DNA of 64,000 bases from Sphagnum magellanicum (taxonomy: Eukaryota > Streptophyta > Sphagnopsida > Sphagnales > Sphagnaceae): the NCBI GenBank assembly GCA_021904315.1, contig CM038918.1:8881349-8945348 (forward strand), written 5' to 3'. Positions 36,701-47,090 of the stretch are shown here, in pieces. The notes under the pieces were generated by a model. That model was not told the origin of the DNA, made no database searches, and saw only the letters and a list, made by a program, of their open reading frames with translations. Every line of letters starts with the position of its first letter. The stretch's first letter is position 1. A program made the position numbers and the translations under genes.

Positions 36701-37185
36701 GACCTTAAAATAGGCCCGGAAGGCAAAGACACAGACAATAGAAAACAGAAAAGCTAAAACAGAAGAAACACACTAACAAGAGAAGACAAAGAACTCTCCT
36801 GATTGCTTAGGACTTGTAAAGCTTTAGAATGACTCTCCACAGAGCTAAAGTCTTACTACTTTGAACCCACAAGAGAACCTTATAGGTAAGCAAAGCATAC
36901 CTTAAAGAATAAGGAAAGGACTTTTAACAAGAAGAGACTTAAAAGAGAAAACAAGAGAAGGAAAAACAGAAGACAAATAAACACATAAGCAAAAGGGACT
37001 CAGAACTCTCCTAAACACTTAAAGGATTGTAAGACTTCAGAATGACACCCAGAGGAGCTGAAGCCTTGAGGAGCTGAAGCCTTACTACTTTCAACCTGCA
37101 AGTGAACTTTAGAGGTAAACAAAGCATGCCTTGAAGAAGAGAGCTTGACAGAGAAACAAAAAAGAAAAGAGGAGAAAAACCAGAC
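33765..37185. other. Intergenic region with old local duplications
   Basis: 3' of PP6. Two adjacent similar blocks, about 34122-34188 and 34209-34275, share GCAGTGCAGAGGT.CTAACT. Two further blocks about 215 bp apart, 36791-36905 and 37006-37120, share GAACTCTCCT, AGAATGAC, CTTACTACTTT.AACC and GTAA.CAAAGCAT; the second also has a 16-bp tandem doubling of GAGGAGCTGAAGCCTT. A 149-codon minus ORF at 34611-35060 is not recognisable. No gene is supported. Confidence 0.5.
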
Positions 37186-37189
37186 ACAA

Positions 37190-37510
37190 AGAGAAATACA
37201 TAGAAGACAAAGACAATGTAGAATTATGATACTTAGAAGACAAAGAGAATATAGAATTGGGATACTTAGAAGACAAAACGAATGTAGAATTTTGATACTT
37301 AGAAGACTTAGAAGACAAAGACAATGTTGAATTGTGATACTTAGAAGACAAAGAGACTGTAGAATTCTGATAGCAGCAGCAAAAACATTTAGTAGAATTG
37401 TGATACATAGAATACAAAAGAGAATGTAGAATTGTGATAGTGGCAGCAAAACAAACAGTAGAATTGTGATACATAAAAGACAAAGAGAATGTACATATAT
37501 GGCAGCAGGA
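37190..37510. repeat. 33-bp minisatellite, about nine copies
   Basis: TAGAAGACAAAGACAATGTA followed by GAATTGTGATACT recurs at 37201, 37234, 37267, 37300, 37309 and 37342, that is every 33 bp with one 9-bp slip (37300 to 37309). Later units are more worn. The 11-codon period leaves both strands open, giving the minus ORFs at 37000-37554 and 37109-37483 with repeated Cys-Leu-Leu; these look like artefacts of the array. Confidence 0.85.
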
Positions 37511-38024
37511 TACCTGGAGAGATTGTTATTCTTTCGTTTTGCAAAGAAAAACATTCTGGGTTAATGGGAAGGGACAGAAAGTTTGAAAGCCCACCTGAAC
37601 AGAGTTTCACCCTGCTCAAAGCTTCACAAATTTTGTCATTTGCTAGAAGAAGTAACAGTACATGCTCAGCCTTCCAGGACATACAATGCAGCAGAGAGTG
37701 ATGACTTTCACTCGCTGCTGCTACTGCAATGTGTGTTAATGGCAGCTGGTTCAGAATCCTGCAGCTTTTCTCACAAACTTTTGAGAAAGCCTCGACCAAT
37801 GTGCTCATCAATGTGCAATTTCTCCATTTCTGCTCTAAACATTCAATCAAACCAATGCTGTGTGCACCTTTTGCACTCCTGGATGATAGTCCCTACCAGG
37901 GTAATGAACTCTCACATGTGTGCTTGCTTGCTTTCCCAGGAATGTTGAAGAGAAGACAACAACAAAGGGAGGCAGTGAAATCACAAGTGCAGGTGTGCAT
38001 GTTTTGTTTTGTGATTCTCTCTTC
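37511..38024. other. 3' flank of the 447-residue gene
   Basis: Not AT-rich, and probably contains the 3' untranslated region of the minus-strand gene that ends at 38025. A plus-strand frame crossing 37729-38100 has no recognisable domain. It contains the left arm of an inverted repeat described separately. Confidence 0.4.
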
Positions 38025-38056
38025 TTACCTTCGTTGTCTTTTCTTCAACATTCCTG
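37937..38056. repeat. Imperfect inverted repeat over the 3' end of the 447-residue gene
   Basis: CAGGAATGTTGAAGAGAAGA at 37937 on the plus strand matches CAGGAATGTTGAAGAAAAGA at 38056 read on the minus strand. The arms are 37937-37968 and 38028-38056, with two mismatches, a 3-base gap and a 59-base loop. The right arm is the codons for the protein's last residues (GMLKKRQRR). Confidence 0.8.
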
Positions 38057-39368
38057 AAGTCTCACTTGCTGACCTTTTCCTTGAGCTCTCCTCAACATGA
38101 TGATGATGATGATGATGATGATGTTGTTGCTGCTGCTGCTTGCTTGCCATTCTTCCCTGGACTGATATAAGATTCTCAAACCGTGGTCTCTTCCACATTC
38201 TATTGTGAAGGTATTTACATGAAGCTCCCCCAGGGGAGCTGCTTCTTCCAGAGCTTCCTGATGAAGAAGATTCACTCTCTTTGTCTTCATGTGGACGTTT
38301 GGAGTTGCCACTATGCTGCTGCTCTCCATCTGCTGCTTGTTTTCTTTGTCTCCTCCATTTCTTCCCCTGCTGGTTGTTGGATTTCTCCACTCGCACTTTC
38401 TTCTTCAGATTCCCTCCTGCTCCCTGACTCATCTCTTTCTCTGTGGTAGTTTCTGAGCTCAAAGAAGAACCATTGTTTGAATGTGCATGCACTGAATCCT
38501 CCTCGTCCTCTCTGAGCCTCTTCCATGCTTCTGAAACGCTAACACCCATTTCATCAGTGCTCTTCACATCTGAGCTTTCCGACTGCGGCAAGCGCTTCCA
38601 CTTTCTCTTCCCCACTTCTTCTTCTTGCATGCTCGTATTTTCAGAACCCAAAACCCGATGATCCCCTTCTTCTGCCAAAAAATCCCTGCAGATGCGGCTC
38701 TTCTTCTCCTCAGGGTGATACTGCTGCTGCTCCTCCTCCTCAAAACCACTTGCTTTCCTCTTCTTGCTATCCAGAACTGCAGATCCGCGCTTCCCCAACC
38801 TTTGAGCCTTCCACAACGTGTTCACTTGTGGGCAGTACCGCATCCAGATCTCTTGCTCCTGGTCCTGGTCCTCCTGCCGCTCCTGTTCCTCCTCTCCAGC
38901 AGCAGCTTCCTTCTGCTCTTCGTCACAGTCTGGAACATGCTCTGAGCTCTCTCCTCTCTCTTGCAAGCTCACAGTGCCTAATCCATTTCTTACCAGGCCG
39001 TCGTCATCCTCCGAGTCTCCTCCTCCTCGTCCTGTGTTCACAGCCATTGTTGTTCTCCTTCGCGACGATCGATGCTCTTCTTCTCTCACCACCTCGGTCT
39101 CGGTATTCTTCTTCTCGTCATCATCATCGTAGTTGTCCTCGTCGATGCTCATGTCGATGTCCGTCTGCACCATCATCTCGTTCCACCTTCTTTTATTCCT
39201 CCTCGTTGATGGCTCGTGGAGGAGAGAAACATCCTCCTCCAGAGTCTTGAGGCGTTTGGAAGGTCTTGTCCTCGTCCTCGTGTACTCCCCGTTCTCGGAG
39301 CCGCCATCTCTCTTCTTCTTCGAACCCTCACCAACACTTCCAATGGCAGAAGAATACGCTTCCGCCAT
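38025..39368 (-). CDS. Uncharacterised charged low-complexity protein, probably nuclear
   Basis: One uninterrupted frame of 447 residues from ATG 39368 to TAA 38025. I do not recognise the family. It has no predicted membrane segment or signal peptide; it is dominated by E, K, R, S and Q. Basic clusters (KKKR at 17-20, KRRW near 60, KKRK near 203, KRKWKR near 254, SRKRS near 430) suggest a nuclear location. A Trp followed or preceded by basic residues recurs seven times: W62, W175, W186, W257, W282, W338, W392, as in KRRWNE, LWKAQR, KWKRLP, AWKRLR, KWRRQR and MWKRPR. Near the C-terminus is a Q5 run followed by nine His, encoded by a CAT-rich microsatellite. The TAA lies inside AGGTAAG, a good splice donor, so a further exon is possible. 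A coding gene is likely, since a random frame of this length is improbable, but repeats help keep it open. Confidence 0.6.
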   Translation of the reverse strand: MAEAYSSAIGSVGEGSKKKRDGGSENGEYTRTRTRPSKRLKTLEEDVSLLHEPSTRRNKRRWNEMMVQTDIDMSIDEDNYDDDDEKKNTETEVVREEEHRSSRRRTTMAVNTGRGGGDSEDDDGLVRNGLGTVSLQERGESSEHVPDCDEEQKEAAAGEEEQERQEDQDQEQEIWMRYCPQVNTLWKAQRLGKRGSAVLDSKKRKASGFEEEEQQQYHPEEKKSRICRDFLAEEGDHRVLGSENTSMQEEEVGKRKWKRLPQSESSDVKSTDEMGVSVSEAWKRLREDEEDSVHAHSNNGSSLSSETTTEKEMSQGAGGNLKKKVRVEKSNNQQGKKWRRQRKQAADGEQQHSGNSKRPHEDKESESSSSGSSGRSSSPGGASCKYLHNRMWKRPRFENLISVQGRMASKQQQQQHHHHHHHHHVEESSRKRSASETSGMLKKRQRR

Positions 39369-41321
39369 TTCTCCACCTCACCTCCTTCTCTCCTCCGCCA
39401 CCTGAAATCTCCACTATATCCTTCTCTCTTTCATCGTCTTTACACTCCTCGCATCGACTGCAATCCCAACAGCGGTCAGAAAACAAAAACTTTTGCAACG
39501 CACTTTCTTTCTTTCTTCTTCTACACTACTTCTCGTCGCCTCTGAAGAACTCCTCGCTTCACCCGCTGTTCCTTCAAACCCTAAAGTGTTGTGGATCCCT
39601 TGACAGATCCCGAGAAGATCCTTCCTTTTTGCCACCGAGTTTTTGGGTAAAGGAATCATGAGATGATGATGATGATGATGATGATGATGGAAAAAACATG
39701 CGCGCGCTACAAGAATTCTTCACGCATCTTTTCTATACACTCTTTGATGATCTGCTACCAAGCAAGAGATAAACCCTAATGACCAATGCGTCATTGCTGC
39801 CTGTCTGCCTTCTTCTTCTTCTTCTGGATCCATCAGAGAATTCCTCCAGTGCTTTGAGTTTTTGCTAGCAATACATCCTGTTGAGTTTGCCAATAAGTAG
39901 AATTGCAATCCCATGTTCTCCTTATGTAACATGCAACCTCAGGTCTGCTTTTCCTTCACCATCACTATGATTTTTATTCGCACTCTAGGGTTTAGATTTC
40001 TGGTTGCGGCATTTGGGCGCCCGTATAGAGCTTTCTTCTGTCTGGCGTGCAGAGCGGGCGACAAATGCGACACCTGTTCTGCGCCGCGGCTGACTGATGT
40101 TCTCTGAAAGTAAAGGGGGTCAAAAACTCAAAAAAACAAGCCACCAAACATTGCAAAAGGCTGGTTACCAAACATCCAATAGATTCTTTGTATGTTGCTA
40201 TTAGAGTTCAAAAATGATTTGTAGAATTTTAAGTGACGCTCTTGTATGTTGCTATTAGAGTTCAAAGATGATTTGTAGAATTTTAAGTGACGCTCTTGTA
40301 GCATTTTAAATTGTTTATAATGAATAAGAAATAAAAAAGTTATGAGGTTTGAAAGTAGGAAGGGTCTACAGAGAAAAGAAAAGAAAAAAAACACATTTTG
40401 TAAGTTGGAAAGCTTATTTTTTTTCATTAATTTTTTTCCTTTGCACTTCAAAGATGATTTCTAGAGCTTGAGGTAGTGCTCCCCTAACATTTTAAATCAC
40501 TCAAAATGCAACGCACATGATGAAGATATAAATAAGTGTTTGGTCATAAGCATGCAATTAGTGATGGGCGAGTCTACCTTAGTCTAAAACTTGGAACCAA
40601 AAAAAAAAAAAACCTAAAGTTAGAAAATAGGGTAATGGTGGGTGATTGTTGTTTTGTGAAAAACAAAAAGAAATTTATGTTGATATGTAATAATTTGTCA
40701 TTGCCCATAAAGAATTTGAGTTCAAGTTTTTGTCATGGAATGTGTTTCCAATCAAAACCATTAGTTCAAGAAAGTAAAAACCTTGAACCGTTTATTTCTT
40801 TTCACTTGTTTTAAGTGTTCTTTTGAAGTTTTGTTTTGAGAACTTGAAGTTATGCAGTTATGTCATACTTTTGAAGTACCTATCTCTTATACTTTGCTTG
40901 ACTAACCTTAGCCAGATGAGAACTCACGTAAAAGATTGGAAAATTAGGAATTTTGGCTTCTAAGCTCTACGTTTGTTCTACTTCCAAACAATCACATTTT
41001 GCACAAAAATTGATCAAATTGCACCTTACTACACAACTCATAGAATGAACATTGCTTACAATAGAAAAATGGAAAGTCGTGTGGCACACCTCGTATTATG
41101 TTTAGGTATGTTCATCCTGACTTCACAAATACGTTGAAAACCGTTTATGATGAATGTGGGTTTTCGTTTGTATCTAAGGTTGGTGGTGCATCTCTTATTA
41201 TGCAAGACACAAGATGCACAGAATCTCAAATAATCTTTTCCAACACTAATCTTTTAACATTGACGTCTTATGATGCCTCACTTTAATTCTGCCTTCTTTG
41301 TGAGTGTGAGAATAGATGAGA
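39369..41321. promoter_or_regulatory. 5' flank of the 447-residue gene and spacer to TTC29
   Basis: A telo-box AAACCCTAAA lies at about 39575 and another, in reverse, at about 39986. An (ATG)n microsatellite is at about 39661-39688. A 54-bp segment is doubled in tandem at 40191-40298 (TATGTTGCTATTAGAGTTCA and TGACGCT), with a worn third relative near 40446-40500. The rest, to 41321, is AT-rich with no gene. Confidence 0.4.
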
Positions 41322-44300
41322 CTATTTTGATTTGGGAGATGTTGGTTTTGCATCGACTTTGGCCATACTGCAAACAACTCCAATGTTGATTCTTGCCACA
41401 GCCTGCATTTTCACGTCTTTCAACTCTCGTGCCATCTCAAAGAAATCTTCAAAGTATTTTTGGGCAAGTTGTACATCCCCGTGGCGTTGATAAAGCATGC
41501 CTATCTTACATGCTGCTTTTGCCTGTGTGTAGATAGATAAATGTGACCCGTCAGTCAAGTAAGTCTCTTTTGCATGGGAAACAAAACAATTTCTTAAAAG
41601 TTATCAATTGAGAAAAAAGGGTTTCAAATTGTGCTTCTAACTTGATACCTATACTATTTGGACAACAAAACATTTTACTACAACACATTGGTTCCATGAT
41701 GAACTGCAGATATATGTATGTATGTAGTAGTGTGTAAATGAACCGATGGGTTTCATGAAAGAACCAACAAAGGATTGGCAATTCAGAGTAGGTTTTTCTT
41801 CAAAATTTCCAGAACTGCAGTTATGTGTCGACATTTGTTCTTTGATTATTTGAGAATTGCCAATCAAAGCTCCATGCACTCAACTCTTACCCGCTGGTTC
41901 TTTCTTTGAAAAAGAGAGAACCGCCCAAACACTGGTCATTACGGGTGTGTTAGAGAAATCAAACAAGAAAAGGGAAAAAACCTTAGTCATAAGGTTGGTA
42001 TCTTCTGCAACTTTGAGGTAACTCTTCATATGGACTATTGCATCTTCATGTTTGCCAATCAGCTCATATACTTCTGCCATAGCTGCATGAGCTTTACCTT
42101 CTCCAACCTGCTCCAATCCAGTCCAATTAAGTTTGCATTGAAATCTTCTGAGCTGAGTTGAGATGAAAATCATCAAATGAAGATAAGTTGACTTGTTGTT
42201 TTGGCAAGTTGCCCAATTGTGCTTTAACGCATTACATGCTGGCTTTCCTTAAGATGATTGAAGAGTTAGGGTCCATTCTCTTTACTAGGAGCAAAAAGTG
42301 GCCTCTAAGGTAGTCTTTAGACCATTCCTCAAGGCTAATATGACAAATTGGGATTACTCAAGACTAATGTGGTAGATTGGGATGGGCAAATTTGGGACTA
42401 TTATCGCTGCTTAAAAACTACCCATCATGTAAAATTAAGCCATGTAAGGAATACTGCTACCCAAAAGTTTGTTTTCCTTGAACCTTACAATAAGCTCACC
42501 ACAACAAAACCCACCATGGTACATACAATTCGTGGTGTTTTGGTTATTAGGTAGTGACATGGGTTGTGATAAATCTCTTGGTTCTTGCTTTGGTCTATTG
42601 GTAGAAAGGGGAGACAAAAATGACCTGATCATTCACACTGCAACAAAAGTTGAGGTAATCAGTTTGATAGGAGAGAGCAATGTCAGGATGATGAAGACGT
42701 GAATGAAGCTTGCCGAGTTGGTATTTGGCCTCCCCTTCACCCACCTTATTCTTTGCTACAATTGTTGACTTCACAGCCTGTTGTGTTTTCCCCCAAACAT
42801 GTATTGTCTTCATTGATGATCACCCATAGCAAACACTAAACTCATCATACATTTCAATCACTTATGTGTTGGAAAAGGCATATAAAGTGTTTGAAGTTGC
42901 AGTGAGATATCCAATTCACCTTGGAAATGGTGATAGGAAAACTCTTTGTTTGGTTTTTCCTACAACCTTTTGTGGGTCAAAGGAGGCAATACCACTTCAT
43001 ATTATAACTATATAAGTGGGTCATGAGCCCAAGGTCCACATACCATTTGGCAATGCCCTAGAAGAAATGTTGTGGGTTGTTTGGGTAGAGTAGCAATCAA
43101 AATTCTTGCTTACTGGTTCCACATTCACATCATTTTCTGGAGTTTCCATTCAAGACATTGGATATGAAGATGAATACAAAAAGGATCGGGATATACACTT
43201 TCATAGCATCCTATACTCTTTGCTAGGTCTCCAGCTTTTTCTGCCTCTTCCCCACATGCTGTGTGCACCTGCACAGTACTACAAAAAACATTTAATTTCA
43301 TAACCATACCAATTCTTCATGATTTCTACAATGTCATAAGCTCTGTTCCTACAACTTGTTTAGACATAAGCAAAGTTCAACATTGCGAGTACATGTGATA
43401 ACATCCAGTAGACAACAGAAAAGATGATGACCTCGAGAAGGTTTCCAGCTGCTTGAATGATGCCTTCTTCGTCTCCAAGCCCTTTAGCTATGGCTATGAA
43501 CAGCTCATACCTCTTTATCGATTCTGCACTGTCTAATAATTTCCAAGCCACCCTCCCTAGATAGAAATTCACCTGATCATACAATATACATAACCCATGA
43601 AGTTCAGATCTTGTAATACAATGTAGATCTACAATTATTCAGATACTTGGGTTTGGGGTTGAGGATTCTTGTATGCCACTTTCTGAATGATTCACACACC
43701 CTAGAGAAAGACATAAAATATAAAAACGGAATTAGTAACAAGTACCTCAGCCACATTTGCTTTCTCACCACTTTTATCAGCTGCAGCAAGGCCTCGCATC
43801 AAATAGAACATAGCCTGCGTGAAGTCCTTAATGTCTTCAAACAGCCTACCAATCATCACATATGCATCATACACCTTTTTGTGATCCCCTGCAACCAACA
43901 ATAACACCACTTGCAATTGCAACCATTTTGTACATGCAATTATAAAAAAACACCTCAATTGCATGAACATGATATTAGGCTTAAATAGGAGGAAATGGAA
44001 TGGAACCTGTTCTTTCTCCCATCTCTGCATCTTCTAAGTGCTGTGCCAAAGGATAAAGCGATTCTGGATCTGTCAACTGCACCACAATCATCATATCAAC
44101 ACAATATCAAAAGTCTCCTTGTGCCCATTTACTATGAAGAAAGCCTTGCCTAAGATAAGACCCACATGACACCACAAATTTTTGAACCTCAAGGATTGAT
44201 AGAAACCTTGACTGATTTGTGCAAGTGATGGGCAAACTTACTTGCTTTACTCCAATGAGCGAAAGGGGGTCAACATAATCGGGGGATGGGGGAGGAGGTT

Positions 44301-45173
44301 GTGGCTGGTGAGTTAGCTCAAACAATTCTGTTGTAATTCCCCATCTCCCAAAAGGGTGTCAGAGAAGCCAATACAAAATGGCTCACAGTTGATCATTCTA
44401 ATTACAAAGAAAAAACTACAAAAAACCCAACAAGATACAACTCACCATGAATTTCTTGCTCTCACCCAACACACCCAAGTTTATGAGCAATTAAAAAACA
44501 CATGCAAAAAAACACCTTCGGTTACCAATGAATGCTTTGGGATGGCCATTCACAAGCATTTGCACAGCTAGTTGTTGCCACACCGGAACCTTGAGGTCTG
44601 TCAACCCAGGATTTGCTTTCGTTGTCGCTTGTTCCAACTGCCACAATACAGATCCACTTCAAAAGACCAAAAAAATGGAAAATCTTGGCTTCCAAAGATG
44701 AGGATGGTAATGATACATTGCACTAACATTTGAGATTCTTGGCCACAGCAAATGGAAATTCTCTTACTGTTTGTGATAAGTGTCAGAGCTTGAGGAAATT
44801 ATCAACTTGATTTGGTGAGTTAATTGATTGAAGACTATGATGGTTTTGGGGGTGTTGGCCATGAAGTATTTTGCCTGCTCATAGAATCCAGATTGGAAAG
44901 CACGGATGATGGCACTTCCACGTTTTACAGTTTCTCTCACTTTTGATGGCTTTCGAAGCTACATAAAACCCAATTCACAAGCATGATTCATTAAAAACAT
45001 GCTATCATTTTTCTTTCCACTGATCATCATCATCATCATCATCATCCTCCTCCTCCATTTTGCCAATTTTTGAGGCAATTTAAAACAACATCACAAAATC
45101 ACAAAATCACAAATGTTGTTATCATTACCCGCTTCTTCATCTTTGGAAGATTCAAGGCTATTGTGTCAGCCAT
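41322..45173 (-). CDS. TPR protein resembling axonemal TTC29
   Basis: Eleven exons: 45129-45173, 44836-44958, 44526-44637, 44242-44327, 44007-44076, 43746-43888, 43432-43572, 43197-43268, 42625-42777, 41982-42107, 41322-41522. All junctions are GT-AG and in phase, giving 423 residues. The start MADTIALNLPKMKKR is a separate 45-bp exon. The region from about residue 150 to 410 is a row of tetratricopeptide-type helices: DAYVMIGRLFEDIKDFTQAM, FYLGRVAWKLLDSAESIKRY, GKLHSRLHHPDIALSYQ, AHAAMAEVYELIGKHEDAIV and CKIGMLYQRHGDVQLAQKYF. A Pro-rich linker (PQPPPPSP) precedes them. Length and layout (helical N-terminus, then six or so TPRs) resemble TTC29, which in animals and algae is tied to ciliary dynein transport or assembly. 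I am sure of TPR, less of the ortholog. If right, it would serve sperm flagella. It lies head-to-head with PRK, 1.9 kb apart. Confidence 0.75.
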
Positions 45174-46440
45174 TGCTTACTCTCCACCAATTGCTAGAAT
45201 CTTAACCAAAATCTTCAATCAATGTTTTAAGGAGCAAAATTTTGCTGGTAGGTTTTCTGCTATTCTTCCAGCATCATTTACACTTTTTTTGCTTGCAAGG
45301 TACATAAAATGGGTTAGTAATTGTGATTTGTTAAAAAGTTCAGACACAAATAAAAAGAATAAACATAATAATTAAAAGATGGAGAAGAACATCAACAACA
45401 ACAAAAAAAAAAGAGAAGTTGATAGGTTGAATGAATGTGTGTGTCTCTTCTTCACCCCAAAGCTTCTCTTAAGGAATGACATTTTGCAACTACCTCTTAA
45501 CTATGGCACCATACACACTCAACTCAATACAAACCATGGTCAATTCACTAAAACCATTCATTAGTTGCTTTAGATCCCCCTTCATCCATACATTAACATC
45601 TATATATTAAGATATGTGTTTGTTTGTTTGGATGTGATCACACCCTAACCCTCCCAAATTGTGCCCCCTCCCCCCCTTTTGCTTTTTGATAATGTTGGAA
45701 AGCCCTTGATGAGGTGGTGAGCATGTTTGTTGATTCACAATTTTCGGACTAACAAAGCAAAAGACTAAAGGGGGGAGAGGGGTGGGTCACTCTTTGTATT
45801 TGTTAGGTACATCCTATGTTTAAAGGGTATTAATTTGCTACCTGTTTATAAATGAGATTAGTTCATTTATATACCTTATTTATTGATAAATATGGTAATA
45901 TCTGATAATTGATAAATTTCTTATCTTATTTATAAATGAAAAATAAATCTATAATTTCACCCTTACTTTCTTGAATTCCCAAAGTGTTGTTCCACCCACA
46001 ACCTTTGTTTTACTTGCAAAAAATTGCCAAAAAGAGAAATTAAAGATATATGTTTTTTTGAAATGAAGTGATTTTGGAGGTGTCAATCACTAGAAGTGAG
46101 GAAAAAGTGCAAGATTTCCATATTTGGTTTTCAACGTGTAGCCATAAATATAGAAGAGTTGATAAAAGATTTGTGTTTTCTATTTGATTTATAGCTAGAT
46201 TTGGCTAAATCTTTCTAGGGATGATCACCATTTTTTTTTACAAATTTCTATGGATGATCACCACTTAGGCTACATTTTAAAAAAAAACCCTAAAAAAAAA
46301 AACATTGGTTCTCAAGGGTTCAATCCAAAATAATATATGATTCAACTATTTGTTAAAGCTTCCAAATGTGATTTAAGTGAAAAGCTAAATTAATACTTAT
46401 AATCCATGGCTAAAAAAACCTTCTTTCAAATGTGTAACTA
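45174..46440. other. Spacer between the divergent TTC29-like and PRK genes
   Basis: AT-rich. Only small ORFs, none recognisable. A C-rich patch CCCCCTCCCCCCC at about 45664 stands out. The promoters of both genes must lie here or in the following repeat, but I cannot place core elements. Confidence 0.4.
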
Positions 46441-46830
46441 AAGTGGAGAAAAGCCAAATTGATGTGTTATGACTTTGTTCAAATCCTTCTAAACATAAGT
46501 TTGAAAAATTACTTGAATTCAAAATCACCATGTAAAAGGTTTTGAACATAAGTAAAAAAATTATTTAGAATCCAAATCAATAGGTAAATCATCTTTTTGC
46601 TCAAGAGTTTTAAAAGCATAGTTAAACACAATATTCAATTCCAAATTAATGTCTAATCTTTTGATTAAAAGCTTTTGGGCATAATTAATAAATGATTAGA
46701 ACTCAAAATTGATGTGTAATTCTTTGTGCTTTTTAACATAAATAAGAAATCAACATACTCCAAATCCATGTGCAAGTACTTATTAATCCTTTGATTAAAA
46801 ACTAATTTATTATATTTTTTAAAAAGGGGA
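46441..46830. repeat. Degenerate tandem repeat of about 60 bp upstream of PRK
   Basis: Related blocks begin at about 46453, 46515, 46568, 46636, 46699 and 46757 (spacing 53-68 bp). Each has a CAAAT / CAAAAT.-A-.TG phrase, then a TTTTG..TTTAAAA..TT phrase and a CATAA.TAA phrase. Units are strongly diverged. The array ends about 260 bp before the PRK start codon, within the likely promoter. Confidence 0.6.
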
Positions 46831-47090
46831 TTACCTTGTAAAGCAAAATTAATAGACTCCAAATCATCCCTTTGTAAAATACTCTTTGATTTCAGACCAC
46901 CGAAGTTTGTTCTTGTGATAAGGTTGGAGATAAGGCAATGGTGGGCTTGCACAGCGTTGCTGCTGGTGCTGGTGCTGGTGCTGCCGCGGCTGCTCTTCTT
47001 CTTCTTCCATAGCTGCTCTGCATTTCTTCTCTTCCCCGTTCTGTCTCTACCTTCAGGTCTTCTGTCATTCTTCGTCTGGATTTTGTAGCC

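Noticed and set aside
37000..37554. 184-codon minus ORF
   Set aside because: Mostly the 33-bp minisatellite; the non-repeat ends have no known motif.
38750..39405. Plus-strand Ser/Leu/Pro-rich ORFs
   Set aside because: Antisense shadows of the Glu/Arg-rich 447-residue frame.
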